Shown here one piece after another: positions 1-10,962 of a stretch of DNA of 64,000 bases (within the stretch, counting starts at the first letter, position 1; every line of letters begins with the position of its first letter). The DNA is taken from positions 310,001 through 374,000 of the forward strand of contig NZ_CABHYG010000009.1 in NCBI RefSeq assembly GCF_902170785.1. Direction: 5' to 3'. The notes under the pieces are model-generated. The model was given only the letters and a program-made list of their open reading frames with translations. It had not been told where the DNA came from and ran no database searches. Source of the stretch: Yersinia proxima. GTDB lineage: Bacteria; Pseudomonadota; Gammaproteobacteria; Enterobacterales; Enterobacteriaceae. The position numbers were made by a program, and so were the translations under genes.

Positions 1-568
1 TTTTCCATGATTCAAGGCGTTCTAATGTTGGTGTCGGATAAGATTTTTCATCAAGGCCGTAAGGAATAACACTCACTTTACTAGCGAATTTTTTTAAAGT
101 TATGCTAGTAGTAACATAATTTGGAGACGCAGCAACAATCCGAGAAACACTACCAAGAAATAGATTCATTAACGGTGCATATATTTTTAAAATATTTTTT
201 TGCTTAACAATATCTGAATGATAACTAACAACTGTAGGTTTATTAATACCAGATAGAAAGTGAACCATATCCATAAAAGGAAATGGGAAATGGTAATGGA
301 TGATATCAGCTTGATTAGCCAGTTTTTTAAAATCTTTAAGCGCTTGAAATGAAAATGGCGTCGACGCTGCTTCAAAATTAACTGGTGAGCAGTATACCGT
401 ATGTGATCCTATTTTTTTATTTATAATACTGCCACGTTTACTTAAAGAAAGTACTGTCGAGTCAATACCACGACTTTTCCCACCTTCACATAATTGAAAA
501 ATAACTTGCTCAACACCGCCGAAAGAATCTGGATAATATGTTTTATAAAAATGCAATACTTTTATCAT
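1..568 (-). CDS. Family 4 glycosyltransferase, N-terminal part (cut by window edge)
   Basis: The last visible gene of the O-antigen operon; 189 codons are present and the 3' end lies outside the window. Reading leftwards from an ATG at 568 gives an open frame beginning MIKVLHFYKTYYPDSFGGVE, the usual start of a GT4 (GT-B fold) glycosyltransferase with its glycine-rich N-terminal loop (GGVEQ). A second typical segment, HYHFPFPFMD, is the end of the N-terminal Rossmann half. The start lies 4 bases after the stop of the preceding glycosyltransferase, so the two are translationally linked. It probably adds D-rhamnose or another GDP-sugar to the lipid-linked chain at the cytoplasmic face of the inner membrane. 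The position, last after another GT4 gene, resembles wbpY-wbpZ of the Pseudomonas A-band cluster; that comparison is from memory and unaligned. The acceptor and linkage cannot be read from the sequence. Confidence 0.85.
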   Translation of the reverse strand, partial: MIKVLHFYKTYYPDSFGGVEQVIFQLCEGGKSRGIDSTVLSLSKRGSIINKKIGSHTVYCSPVNFEAASTPFSFQALKDFKKLANQADIIHYHFPFPFMDMVHFLSGINKPTVVSYHSDIVKQKNILKIYAPLMNLFLGSVSRIVAASPNYVTTSITLKKFASKVSVIPYGLDEKSYPTPTLERLESWK

Positions 569-572
569 TATA

Positions 573-1709
573 TTATAATACCTGCTTATAGGCTTTAATT
601 GTTTCGTGAGCGCATCGTTTCCAAGTGAAAGTATTAGCCCTGATGAGGCCTGCTGTTATTGCGATATTTCGCCAATCCTCATCTTCCAGGCTTTTAATGA
701 TAGCAGTAGTTAATCCTTCGACATCCAAAGCATCACACATCAAACCCGACTCACCTAAAACCTCAGGTAATGAAGCAGCATTTGAGCAAACAACAGGAAC
801 ACCTGACGCCATAGCCTCAAGAACCGGCAAGCCAAACCCCTCATACAGTGAAGGAAATAAAAACGTCCTGGCACCAGAGAAAAGCAAAGGAAGATCATCT
901 GAACTTAAATAACCAAGGTATAATAGCCAACCTTGTTGAGCCGCTTTTTCAAAACGACGATGCAAGGACTCACTATTCCAGCCAGAAAAACCACAGATAA
1001 CCAACGGAAATCGAGTTCGAAGTTCTAAAGGTATTCTCTCATAAGCATCAAGCAAGGTTGAAATATTCTTTCTAGGTTCAATAGTACCGGTAAATAATGT
1101 GTACTGCCCAGCCACCAGTCCCAATCGCGCCATTAAATTTTGTAGATATATATATTCGCGCGGATAAAATTCATCACTGCTAGCTAACGGGGCTGACACT
1201 ATTTTCTCAATAGGATAATTAAAATAATCAGCAAGTTCAGTGCGAGTAAACTCAGAATCGGTAATTAAGACTTTCGCCCTTTTTAAGGTGAGTAATAACT
1301 CTTTTCGCATGTACTGCACACGATTTACCGGATGACACTGGGGCCATTTAAATATCGAGAGATCATGGAAAGTTGCAACAGTATTATCGACTCGTGGGGG
1401 TATAAAAAAATTGGGGCTATGGTAAACACAGCTCTGGTAAGGTCTTAATGCAAGACTTTTTAGCCAAGATCCTGAAAGACGATACAACTCATTCACAATC
1501 ACACTGTTTTTAAGCGCGTTTTTTAACCCTGAAGCAGCATTCGGTTTAGCTTGAACAGTAGGCAAATCACGAGATATCTTTCTACCCTGCAAAAACAAGA
1601 GTTCTGAAATATCATCATTGCTTTGCAACTGTCGTGCTAACTCATATGTATAGCGACCAATACCCGTCAGTGGGTATTTAATAGCGTCAGTAGAAAAAAC
1701 CACTCTCAT
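573..1709 (-). CDS. Family 4 glycosyltransferase of the O-antigen operon
   Basis: 378 residues, a full-length GT4 (GT-B) enzyme. The N-terminal part opens MRVVFSTDAIKYPLTGIGRY. The C-terminal Rossmann half carries TGTIEPRKNISTLL and the donor-binding E-x7-E motif in LYEGFGLPVLEAMASG. No membrane segment is visible, so it should act at the cytoplasmic membrane face on the polyprenyl-linked glycan. The ATG overlaps the rmd stop codon by one base (TAATG), and the next glycosyltransferase begins 4 bases after its stop. With GDP-D-rhamnose made by the neighbouring enzymes, a rhamnosyltransferase is the likely role, but donor and linkage are inferred from context only. Confidence 0.88.
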   Translation of the reverse strand: MRVVFSTDAIKYPLTGIGRYTYELARQLQSNDDISELLFLQGRKISRDLPTVQAKPNAASGLKNALKNSVIVNELYRLSGSWLKSLALRPYQSCVYHSPNFFIPPRVDNTVATFHDLSIFKWPQCHPVNRVQYMRKELLLTLKRAKVLITDSEFTRTELADYFNYPIEKIVSAPLASSDEFYPREYIYLQNLMARLGLVAGQYTLFTGTIEPRKNISTLLDAYERIPLELRTRFPLVICGFSGWNSESLHRRFEKAAQQGWLLYLGYLSSDDLPLLFSGARTFLFPSLYEGFGLPVLEAMASGVPVVCSNAASLPEVLGESGLMCDALDVEGLTTAIIKSLEDEDWRNIAITAGLIRANTFTWKRCAHETIKAYKQVL

Positions 1710-2604
1710 TATTTATTTTCCAGCATCCAGCGTAGTGTTTGTTCTAATGGAGGTGTATTCCAGCCATTAACAATACTTTGTAATTTTCTCGAGTCACCAC
1801 ATAACGTTTTTACTTCATTCGCACGAACAAAGGCTGGATTAACATGAATAGATAGCCTATGTGAAGTTATTTCTTCACATAGGCTAATTACTTCACGTAA
1901 TGAATAGGTTCTACCAGAACAGACGTTAACAATTTCACCAATGGGTTTGGTTATTAGTAAGCCTAAATATGCTTTTACTAATGCTCTAACATCCGTAAAA
2001 TCGCGCCATACGTCTAAATTACCTAACTCTATTTCATCAGCTTTACGTTTGAAGTGAGAAACTATTTTAGGTAGCAAGAAATTATCTGATTGCCCAACAC
2101 CAGTGTAGTTAAAGGGACGAACAATGATAATGGGTAATTTTTCAGACCATAACTTAGCCATATACTCCATGGCTAACTTGCTGACGGCATAATCATTAGC
2201 AGGGTTTACCACAGCTGTTTCACTCAACATACCAGCCTGAGTGTTACCATATACATTAGCACTGCTGGCAAGTAAAACTGCGTCTATATTATCGGCAACC
2301 TTACTCAATGCGGCCAACAAATTCCTTGTACCAACAACATTGACATCATAAAAGGCGGCAGGATCGCCGTGCCCGACAAATGCAATTGCAGCAAGGTGAA
2401 CAATAAGATGAGGTTTCACCTGCTCAACGATAGCAGTAAGGCCTTGAGCATCAAGTAAATCTACTTGAAAATAATCTAACTCATTTGATGGCTGTGAGCC
2501 TAAACCAAATACGCGGTAACCGGCAGCGGATAACTCCGCTGCCATGTAATGGCCCGTAAATCCCTGAATACCGGTGATCAGGGCACGTTTGCCATTCATT
2601 ACCA

Positions 2605-2605
<1 letters not shown>
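1709..2605 (-). CDS. rmd: GDP-6-deoxy-D-mannose (GDP-D-rhamnose) reductase
   Basis: 298-residue extended short-chain dehydrogenase. It reduces GDP-4-keto-6-deoxy-D-mannose, the Gmd product, to GDP-D-rhamnose with NAD(P)H. The nucleotide loop TGIQGFTG lies at residues 11-18, the SSANVYG serine segment at about 114-120, and the catalytic Tyr139-x3-Lys143 in NDYAVSKLAM. Length is usual for Rmd. The start overlaps the gmd stop by one base and its own stop overlaps the next glycosyltransferase start by one base, which implies tight coupling. Alternatives are a reductase giving another C4 epimer (GDP-6-deoxy-D-talose) or a fucose synthase. The Rmd-like opening (LITGIQGFTGHY) and the homopolymer-type cluster favour D-rhamnose, but stereochemistry is not provable from sequence. 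Confidence 0.82.
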
Positions 2606-3654
<1,049 letters not shown>

Positions 3655-5970
3655 CTAATTAGATGTAACATTTAATTTAACCGAAGCTGAGCTTATCTCT
3701 TTACCAGATTGGAGTAGCTTACACTCCATGGAATATACACCAGATTCTGTTGGTGGGAATAGAGGAAACCAAATGCTATCTTTACTGTTATAATATTCGT
3801 GCCTAACTTTTGCAAATGTTGAGTCAAATACCGCCATTGATATCTCAAAATCCTGATTTGTTTTATTGAGCACAATAATGCGACGCAGATGTTTTGGCTC
3901 TGCTTTTAGCTCAAACGATGGCATTGAAAAATAAATTTCGTTCGCATCTATAAGTAAAAATAGAGGCATAACCCAACCATCTGAGTTTTTTATTTCTGTT
4001 GCTCTTACTTTTGCCAAATTTTCTTTATATTCAATTAGTTTATTGGGATTATTTACAATTTCATTGATGCCATTCTCCCGCGAATCATAGTAATTCTGGA
4101 AATCAAACTCGGATGGAATTACATCACATGGCCAGTCAGATGGATTTCCCGGCCAAGAAAAACATCTATACTCTTTAGATGTAAAATTATTAGGGAAATA
4201 GAAATTAGCAATATTAAAATAGATACTCCACTCATCGACACCTTGGTTTCTTTTGTCTTTTAGATATTTCCCGTATATCTCATTCACTAACTTTTTATTG
4301 ATTATTTGGGGCATATGTGATGAGTAGGCTTTCGTATAAAATCCATAGGATTTCAACAACTGAGCGGTTTTTAAAAGGCCATAATCATAACTACTACGGT
4401 TAGGGTAACTTCCAAGCCAAGATTCTAGTGAATTATAATAATAATAACAGTTGTGAACATTATTATTTCTGAAGTACTTTTCATCTATATTATTAATTGC
4501 AATATAGTCATCATCGGCAGCAATAAAATTTGCTTTTATAATCGAATTGACATAAAGACTTTTTCTCAGGAAAGTATTTCTTTCTTGATGGTCTAATAAC
4601 TCGTTATTAGCACCAGCTAAAATGTCTTCATCACAAAGAACATGTGATAGAAAACCTAAATTTGAAATTTCTGATTCGAATTCTTTTACATATTCTTTTT
4701 TTGTTAAAACAACAATCTCATTAATAAACTTCATGTTTTCTTTTAGAGACTTTATGCTTAACTTAAATTTATTTATATCAATAGATATGTAAACAGCCTG
4801 TGTCACCTTTTCTTCAAAAGAATAATTAATCGCGCTATTTTCTATTTCGCTTATTTTGGAAACAATATAATTAGCAATTTTGTCCCAAGGGGTATGTTTA
4901 AAATTTTTCGCTTTACTTTTTAAATCCGAATAAAACTCGTTTGAATGAATAACATTATCTAAAGCTGACTCAAGTTCTATCGTATTATTTAAGTCAAAAA
5001 CTAAGGCTGATGAACCAACAACCTCAGGTAAAGCCCCACCATTAGATACAATTGTTGCGGATCCAAATGATAATGCCTCCATCGCAGGAAGCCCATAACC
5101 TTCGTAAAGAGATGTCGTAATATAAGCTCGACATTTTTTATATAAAAATGCTAATTCTTCATCACTTACGTCATCTAACCAAAATATATCTTTATTGTAT
5201 CTAGGACTACTGGTTAGCTTTTCAATAAAACTATCTATATTCCAGCCTTTGCGCCCAACTATAACTAGACTTGCATTGCCATTGTCTATTTTGAGAAATG
5301 AAGAAAGCAATAAGTCATAATTTTTTCTAGGCTCTAGAGTTCCTACCGCAAGCAAAAATTCATTTTTCAGTATATGACTAAATTTTTTATCTAAATTAGA
5401 TGTTTCTTTTAAGTCGACTGCTTCATTAATAGGCAACGGTCCCAAGTCGATTACCGAGCCATTTTTTGATACACCAATAAATTCTTGACTAAAGTTATCA
5501 ATTTCATTTTTAACAAAGTTGGAAATAGAGAATATATAATCACTATAAGCTATTTTAGCATAAAATGCCTCGGTGTAGCTTATCACTGTATTGTCATGAG
5601 ACCATGATGAGTTAACTATAGGCACACTATCGTAATGTAAGTTATAAACTCTTACACCGACTCCTTTGATTTTTTCATAAAGGACTTTTCTATTAACTCC
5701 ATCACTCCAGGCTGCATCAATATCAAAGAAAACATCGCCTTTTTTTAGATCACTAAATTTCAATGTTAATAAATCACACTCATTATCATATATAGCCTGA
5801 CTAATAGTTGTATAATTACTGATAATTTTGAAACTCATACTTTTGTTATCAAAAGTGATAAATTTATAATTAACATTACTTGAAAAAAGCTCACTCAAGG
5901 TCACAACTACACGTTGAATACCAGTGCGACGCTTACTTTGATACGTACTTGTTATATTGACATAAATCAT
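3655..5970 (-). CDS. Large multidomain glycosyltransferase (GT4 plus a second GT-like domain)
   Basis: 771 residues, about twice the size of a single GT4 enzyme. Residues 1-385 form a complete GT4 domain with LAVGTLEPRKNYDLLLSSF (about 207-225) and an E-x7-E motif at Glu290/Glu298 (EGYGLPAMEALSFG). Residues about 390-665 form a second domain with an Asp-rich ADDDY motif at 485-489, as in nucleotide-sugar-dependent transferases or Stealth-type sugar-phosphate transferases; I cannot assign its family. The last 100 residues look like a beta-rich accessory domain. Its ATG overlaps the methyltransferase stop by 4 bases (ATGA). The gene is strongly AT-rich compared with gmd and manC, a sign of acquisition. 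In such operons a two-domain transferase often builds the repeating unit with two linkages; that role is inference. Confidence 0.8.
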   Translation of the reverse strand: MIYVNITSTYQSKRRTGIQRVVVTLSELFSSNVNYKFITFDNKSMSFKIISNYTTISQAIYDNECDLLTLKFSDLKKGDVFFDIDAAWSDGVNRKVLYEKIKGVGVRVYNLHYDSVPIVNSSWSHDNTVISYTEAFYAKIAYSDYIFSISNFVKNEIDNFSQEFIGVSKNGSVIDLGPLPINEAVDLKETSNLDKKFSHILKNEFLLAVGTLEPRKNYDLLLSSFLKIDNGNASLVIVGRKGWNIDSFIEKLTSSPRYNKDIFWLDDVSDEELAFLYKKCRAYITTSLYEGYGLPAMEALSFGSATIVSNGGALPEVVGSSALVFDLNNTIELESALDNVIHSNEFYSDLKSKAKNFKHTPWDKIANYIVSKISEIENSAINYSFEEKVTQAVYISIDINKFKLSIKSLKENMKFINEIVVLTKKEYVKEFESEISNLGFLSHVLCDEDILAGANNELLDHQERNTFLRKSLYVNSIIKANFIAADDDYIAINNIDEKYFRNNNVHNCYYYYNSLESWLGSYPNRSSYDYGLLKTAQLLKSYGFYTKAYSSHMPQIINKKLVNEIYGKYLKDKRNQGVDEWSIYFNIANFYFPNNFTSKEYRCFSWPGNPSDWPCDVIPSEFDFQNYYDSRENGINEIVNNPNKLIEYKENLAKVRATEIKNSDGWVMPLFLLIDANEIYFSMPSFELKAEPKHLRRIIVLNKTNQDFEISMAVFDSTFAKVRHEYYNSKDSIWFPLFPPTESGVYSMECKLLQSGKEISSASVKLNVTSN

Positions 5971-7562
5971 AAATCACACCAATTCTTTAAATTATCACCT
6001 GATGATTTTTTGTATTCTTCGCTTTGCGTTATAACCATACATAAATGTTTTATTGGTTTACTAGTGACTATATCATTTTCAGGTAGTCTTTTTAACAAAA
6101 CTATATATAGCGCAGTTGCCGCGGCTTTATTTTCAATATTTTCTGGGAAAATACTCTCAAGAGGTTCTCCACTATATAAAGTCTCTTTTATTTTTAATAT
6201 CCAAGCACTAGTACCTATCGGAAGGTTATCACTTAAATGCTGAAAACCATCTGTTTTGAGGATGTTTTTACTATAATTAAGGTAATAGTCAGTCGACAGC
6301 ATATTCAAATGATTAATATTAGACACTAACTCAAAATGAGTGCAATTTTTCAATTTTTCAATTAATTCTTTTGACTCATTATTATTAGATTTTTCATTCT
6401 TCATTACCTGAACTTTTTCCAACTCCAATTTAAATAAGAGTTCATTGTATTTACTTTTCAAGTAATTAGCACTGAAGGGACTGATTTTATTTAAAAAATA
6501 ATATATTTTAGTTGTGATATTCTTTTCTTTTAACGAAATAATACGTGTGCTAAAAGATTTCTTTTCATTTTTTGGTTTATTAAACACACTATTTTTATAT
6601 TTTTTCACAACAGAAGAAATAGTCCTTAATGGGGCTGTATACCGCCATGAATTACTATTATATATAAGCTCTATTTTCTTTTCTGCCATGGCTAACTCAT
6701 GTTTTCTTCTTTCATCAAGAATACTAACATCTGTTGCGAATTTTTGTAATTTACATTCCAAAGAGGTAATTTTTTCTTTTAGAATTATTTGATTTCTCTC
6801 ATTCTCTTTAAATTTTGACTCTATTTCTTTATCATAACGACGAGATAACTGTTCCAAATTATATCCAGCTTTGCCACCCAAAATATCATTAAAATTGAGG
6901 TCAATAGAATTAATGTCTTTCTTTTGCGCTATTACTGCATAATCAAAGCTAACACCAGTTATTACATCATATAACCCATATGGGGATTTTTCCAGTAACC
7001 CTTCTGGATGTTGAAGCCTCATGATATAATTACTCTCCAATCCATAGTATTCACATATAAAGCTCAATAAAAGAGCTGGAATAGGTTTATTATGAGTAGG
7101 GTCAAGATAAAAATTATTTGTTCCTACAATTAAATTTTCAGCATTCGGTGTTTCTAAGATCAGAATACCACCAGGTTTCAGGGCACGAACGGCATTATCA
7201 ATGACAGTGCATAAATCGTCGAATGCTATATGTTCAACGACATGAAACGCAGTGATAATATAATAACTTTCTGCTTTGCACGTTTTTAAAAAAGAAATTA
7301 TATCTGCATTTTCAACAGAAAATTTTCTTATCCTACATTCATTAAGCATAGAATCATCAAGATCGATGCCAAATGTTTCGACGCCAAGATCGGTAAGAAG
7401 TGACATCCACTCCCCTCGGCCACAACCAAGATCTAAAGAGTTAATACTTCCATAATCTTCTTTCATTTTTTCAATTAAAGGGCAATAAACTCTTAATCTA
7501 TCTTTAATTGAAGCTTGTGAACCTCTATATTTATCTTCAAATGCGCGATAGAAATCAGCCAT
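5967..7562 (-). CDS. SAM-dependent methyltransferase with coiled coil, probable O-chain terminator
   Basis: 531 residues. A class I methyltransferase domain occupies residues about 1-210: motif I LDLGCGRGEWM at 43-53, the acidic ribose-binding GIDLDD at 65-70, and the AFHVVEHI segment at 105-112. A charged heptad-like stretch at about 240-300 should be a coiled coil, followed by NSNSWRYTAPLR, a signature common in O-antigen methyltransferases and transferases. The final 90 residues resemble a DUF4214-type segment (ALYIVLLKRLPEND). In E. coli O8/O9a the WbdD methyltransferase caps the non-reducing end and its coiled coil sets chain length; the same job is plausible here. I see no kinase domain like that of O9a WbdD. 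It overlaps the next gene by 4 bases and sits directly after wzt. Confidence 0.78.
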   Translation of the reverse strand: MADFYRAFEDKYRGSQASIKDRLRVYCPLIEKMKEDYGSINSLDLGCGRGEWMSLLTDLGVETFGIDLDDSMLNECRIRKFSVENADIISFLKTCKAESYYIITAFHVVEHIAFDDLCTVIDNAVRALKPGGILILETPNAENLIVGTNNFYLDPTHNKPIPALLLSFICEYYGLESNYIMRLQHPEGLLEKSPYGLYDVITGVSFDYAVIAQKKDINSIDLNFNDILGGKAGYNLEQLSRRYDKEIESKFKENERNQIILKEKITSLECKLQKFATDVSILDERRKHELAMAEKKIELIYNSNSWRYTAPLRTISSVVKKYKNSVFNKPKNEKKSFSTRIISLKEKNITTKIYYFLNKISPFSANYLKSKYNELLFKLELEKVQVMKNEKSNNNESKELIEKLKNCTHFELVSNINHLNMLSTDYYLNYSKNILKTDGFQHLSDNLPIGTSAWILKIKETLYSGEPLESIFPENIENKAAATALYIVLLKRLPENDIVTSKPIKHLCMVITQSEEYKKSSGDNLKNWCDL

Positions 7563-8779
7563 TATTTGTAATACTCAACAGTAGGGGGTATCCAAGAAGA
7601 TCCTACAAAAATATTTTCAGATGTGTTCACAACAGAAAATACAAATGCTAAATCTTTCCATTCATAATTTTTGCTTAAATGGTTATGTCCCATGTGAGCA
7701 GCAACAGAAATTGAATAATTACCTTCACCAATATTTGCGTCAAATGTAAATTTATAATGTATAACTTCACCTGCGAGAACTTGATCTATTATTTTAGAGC
7801 AGTGATAAGTATTAGTACCAAAAATTTCCTCTCCCAATCTATTTTTGATTAAATACCCTACACATAGTTCTTTTAAATCTTTCTTCACATCCAGGACAAT
7901 ATTTAAAGTAACACGTTGGCCAACTGTAATAACTTCTATTTTATCACCATGAACATCAGTGATGTTCACATCTAAAAAAGTTGCATCCCCATTACCTGAA
8001 ATAGTTTGAACAATACCATTGGAAATATTCTGTGATGCAGTTACTTCCTGGCTATTATCAGATAATAGTGCATTGTAATAATCAAGAACGGCTTCAGGTT
8101 CTCCTTCCATGACCTTTTGCCCTTTAGCTAGTAGAATAACTTTATCACAAATATTTTGAATTGCTTGTTTATCATGAGAAACGATAAGTAAAGTTGTTCC
8201 TTGTCTTTTGAATTCTTTAATACGCTCAAAACTTTTATGCTGGAAATAGGCATCTCCCACAGAGAGAGCTTCATCAATAATAAGCACATCAGGTCTTACT
8301 GCAGTGGCAACACTAAAAGCAAGTCTTACTTGCATCCCACTCGAATATACTCGGACTGCCTGATCTATATAATCCCCGATTTCAGAAAACTTTATTATTT
8401 CAGGCATTAGATTTTCAATTTCAGGGACACTTAATCCAAGAAGTTGACCAGACATAAAAACATTCTGTCTGCCTGTAAAGTCTGGATGAAATCCCATACC
8501 AAGCTCTAAGAGCGCAGCTACTCGCCCTCTGATTGTCACATTACCCTCAGTAGGAGCCGCTGTACCTGTAATTAATTTTAATAAAGTGCTTTTTCCAGCT
8601 CCATTAATACCGATAATACCAACTGACTCACCTGGATTAATTTTAAAATCAATATTTCTGAGAACCCATTTAAGAGTATGATGTTCCTTTGAGAAAAACC
8701 ATTCTTTAAGTCTGCTTAACTTAGTTGGATACTGTTTATAGGCTTTACCTAAATTTTGGACTGATACAGAACTAATCAT
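7562..8779 (-). CDS. wzt: O-antigen ABC exporter ATP-binding protein with C-terminal glycan-binding domain
   Basis: 405 residues. The ABC ATPase occupies residues about 1-245, with Walker A GINGAGKST at 58-66, signature YSSGMQVRLAF at about 144, and Walker B VLIIDEALSVGD near 165. A separate domain of about 150 residues follows (from about 255), rich in beta-strand patterns. In E. coli O8/O9a the equivalent domain binds the modified chain end and gates export, whereas the short Wzt of some other systems lacks it. With Wzm it exports undecaprenyl-linked polymer across the inner membrane. It overlaps wzm by 4 bases and its stop shares a base with the methyltransferase start. The C-terminal domain together with the methyltransferase next door suggests recognition of a methylated cap. 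Confidence 0.93.
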   Translation of the reverse strand: MISSVSVQNLGKAYKQYPTKLSRLKEWFFSKEHHTLKWVLRNIDFKINPGESVGIIGINGAGKSTLLKLITGTAAPTEGNVTIRGRVAALLELGMGFHPDFTGRQNVFMSGQLLGLSVPEIENLMPEIIKFSEIGDYIDQAVRVYSSGMQVRLAFSVATAVRPDVLIIDEALSVGDAYFQHKSFERIKEFKRQGTTLLIVSHDKQAIQNICDKVILLAKGQKVMEGEPEAVLDYYNALLSDNSQEVTASQNISNGIVQTISGNGDATFLDVNITDVHGDKIEVITVGQRVTLNIVLDVKKDLKELCVGYLIKNRLGEEIFGTNTYHCSKIIDQVLAGEVIHYKFTFDANIGEGNYSISVAAHMGHNHLSKNYEWKDLAFVFSVVNTSENIFVGSSWIPPTVEYYK

Positions 8780-9570
8780 AATTCATCTACCATATCTTTG
8801 CCATACTTCCTAAATAGGCTTAGCCCCAGCATGGAAAATATTACTGTGGCTATTATCGATGGAAGTAAATTACTTAATAATGGGACTTCGCCTGAGACGA
8901 ATATTTTTTGCGCTGAAATAACCAAACCAGTTAACGGATTATAGTGAATAACATTCTGAACCCACATAGGTAGAATAGATACTGGATACACTATAGGCGT
9001 TAACCAAAACCAAAACTGTAGTGCAACTATTATAAATTGTCCAACATCGCGAAAGAAAACATTTAACACTGCTATAATCATGCCTAAGCTAATGGAAAAA
9101 AGAAGCGTTATTGCCACTATAGGAATTATATATAATATAGAAAACCCTTGTAAGCTATTCGATAAAACAAGAAACACTAAAAATATTGAAAATATCAAAA
9201 GAAAATTAATAGCACTCGTAACCAATATTATTACAGGCAAGCATATTTTCGGGAAATTTATTTTCTTTATTATATTAGAGTGCCGTATAAATACTGTTAC
9301 ACTTTTTGTAATAACTTCTGAAAATAAATTCCAGAGTATTATACCGGAACATAAATAAATACTATATGCAACGTGACTTGGATTTCCTGGTAATTTAGCT
9401 TTCATTATAGCAGAGAAAACTATTGTATAAACAAGTATCAATGATAATGGCTGTATAACGAGCCACAGAGGTCCAAGAATACTTGATTGATACCGTGATT
9501 GAAATTCTCGCCTGGCTGAACCAATTATAAACCCTCTATAGCGATATATCGCTAATAACATCTCTTTCAC
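8776..9570 (-). CDS. wzm: O-antigen ABC exporter permease
   Basis: 264 residues, six hydrophobic spans, ABC-2 permease family. The N-terminal amphipathic part with FQSRYQSSILGPLWLVIQPL is the hallmark of polysaccharide-export permeases (Wzm, KpsM). It should form a dimer in the inner membrane, driven by two Wzt subunits, and move the finished lipid-linked O-chain to the periplasm for ligation by WaaL. It follows manB by 2 bases and overlaps wzt by 4 bases. The absence of wzx and wzy in the visible cluster supports the ABC-transporter pathway rather than the Wzy pathway. The coding sequence is AT-rich. Confidence 0.93.
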   Translation of the reverse strand: MKEMLLAIYRYRGFIIGSARREFQSRYQSSILGPLWLVIQPLSLILVYTIVFSAIMKAKLPGNPSHVAYSIYLCSGIILWNLFSEVITKSVTVFIRHSNIIKKINFPKICLPVIILVTSAINFLLIFSIFLVFLVLSNSLQGFSILYIIPIVAITLLFSISLGMIIAVLNVFFRDVGQFIIVALQFWFWLTPIVYPVSILPMWVQNVIHYNPLTGLVISAQKIFVSGEVPLLSNLLPSIIATVIFSMLGLSLFRKYGKDMVDEL

Positions 9571-9572
9571 AG

Positions 9573-10949
9573 TTATTCCTCAACCAATAATTCTAAAATT
9601 TCATTTGTTTTATTACTCATCAATAAAGGATCTTCTATGGATTCGACATTTAGGCGAACAACTGGCTCTGTATTTGAAACTCTCAGATTAAAACGCCAAT
9701 CACTGTACTCAATACTGATACCATCAGTTAAATCAACATTAACAGCATCAGGTTCATAAATAGCCCTAATTTTGGCAATACACTCGTTAGCATTTACCAG
9801 CTTACGATTAATTTCACCAGATGCCGGAAATGCTTTCATGCGGTCACCAACTAATTGACTTAAGCACTTGTTTTTAATGCATAATAATTCAGCAACCAGC
9901 AACCAAGGAATCATACCACTATCACAATAGGCGAACTCTCGAAAATAATGGTGAGCACTCATCTCCCCACCATATATCGCATCTTCTTTGCGCATTCTTT
10001 CTTTGATAAATGCATGACCTGTTTTTGACATAACAGGAATACCGCCTGCTTTAGAAATAATGTCAATTGTATTCCAGGTCAATCTTGGATCATGAATTAT
10101 CTTAGCTCCTTTTTCTTTCTGCAAGAAAGCCTCTCCCAGCAGACCAACAATATAGTAGCCCTCGATAAACTGTCCATTTTCATCAAATAAAAAGCAACGG
10201 TCAAAATCACCATCAAATGCTATACCCATATCAGCACCGGACTCGGAAACAGCTTGTGCAGTGTCAGCTCGGCATTCAGGTAATAACGGATTAGGAATAC
10301 CATTTGGGAAATTGCCATCAGGTTGGTGATGGACTTTTATAAATTCGATGGGAAGGTTAGCAGCAGTAAAGCGTTTTTCAATTTCGTCAACCACATGCCC
10401 AGCTGCGCCATTGCCAGAATTAATAACCAGTTTTAGTGGTCGAGTGAAATTTTTAAAATCGACATAGCCCATTAAGTGATCAATATACTCTTTAAGCACT
10501 GAAATCTTTTTGTAACTACCTCTGTTATTCTTATCAACTACTTTAAAGTCATTATTCTCAGCAAGTCTTTGGATATCCCGTAAACCTGTATCCCCACTGA
10601 CGGGTTTGGCATCTTCCCGAACGAGCTTCATGCCGTTGTAGTTCATTGGATTATGACTGGCCGTCACCTCGATTCCACCATCAACGCCTAAGTGAAAAGT
10701 GGCGAAATAAATCTCTTCAGTACCACTTAAACCGATGTCCAAAACATCACTGCCAGCGTCCATTAGCCCTTCAGCCAGGGCCATTTTTAATGGTTCGCTA
10801 GTTAAACGTACATCACCACCGATAACAATCGTTTTTGGTTTTAAATATTCGCCAAAAGCACGACCAATACGATAAGCGATATCTTCATTTAGTTCTGAGC
10901 CTAATTGACCACGGATATCATACGCTTTAAAACAAGTTAAGGTATTCAT
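9573..10949 (-). CDS. manB: Phosphomannomutase
   Basis: Interconverts mannose-6-phosphate and mannose-1-phosphate for GDP-mannose synthesis. 458 residues from the chosen start, close to E. coli ManB (CpsG, 456 aa). The open frame extends 9 codons further upstream into manC, but the ATG at 10949 is preferred. It has a GAGG ribosome binding site about 7 bases upstream and gives the expected N-terminus [14 protein letters not shown]. The phosphoserine loop [14 protein letters not shown] places the catalytic Ser at residue 98. The metal loop DGDFDRC and the sugar-binding segment [10 protein letters not shown] are present, and the C-terminal phosphate-binding RVSNTEP ends the chain. It is second in the operon, 13 bases after manC. 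Confidence 0.95.
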   Translation of the reverse strand: MNTLTCFKAYDIRGQLGSELNEDIAYRIGRAFGEYLKPKTIVIGGDVRLTSEPLKMALAEGLMDAGSDVLDIGLSGTEEIYFATFHLGVDGGIEVTASHNPMNYNGMKLVREDAKPVSGDTGLRDIQRLAENNDFKVVDKNNRGSYKKISVLKEYIDHLMGYVDFKNFTRPLKLVINSGNGAAGHVVDEIEKRFTAANLPIEFIKVHHQPDGNFPNGIPNPLLPECRADTAQAVSESGADMGIAFDGDFDRCFLFDENGQFIEGYYIVGLLGEAFLQKEKGAKIIHDPRLTWNTIDIISKAGGIPVMSKTGHAFIKERMRKEDAIYGGEMSAHHYFREFAYCDSGMIPWLLVAELLCIKNKCLSQLVGDRMKAFPASGEINRKLVNANECIAKIRAIYEPDAVNVDLTDGISIEYSDWRFNLRVSNTEPVVRLNVESIEDPLLMSNKTNEILELLVEE

Positions 10950-10962
10950 TGTTTCCTCTAAA

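Noticed and set aside
187-375. 62-codon minus-strand frame at the left end
   Set aside because: It overlaps the partial glycosyltransferase in another frame; the latter runs open for 189 codons with a typical GT4 N-terminus.
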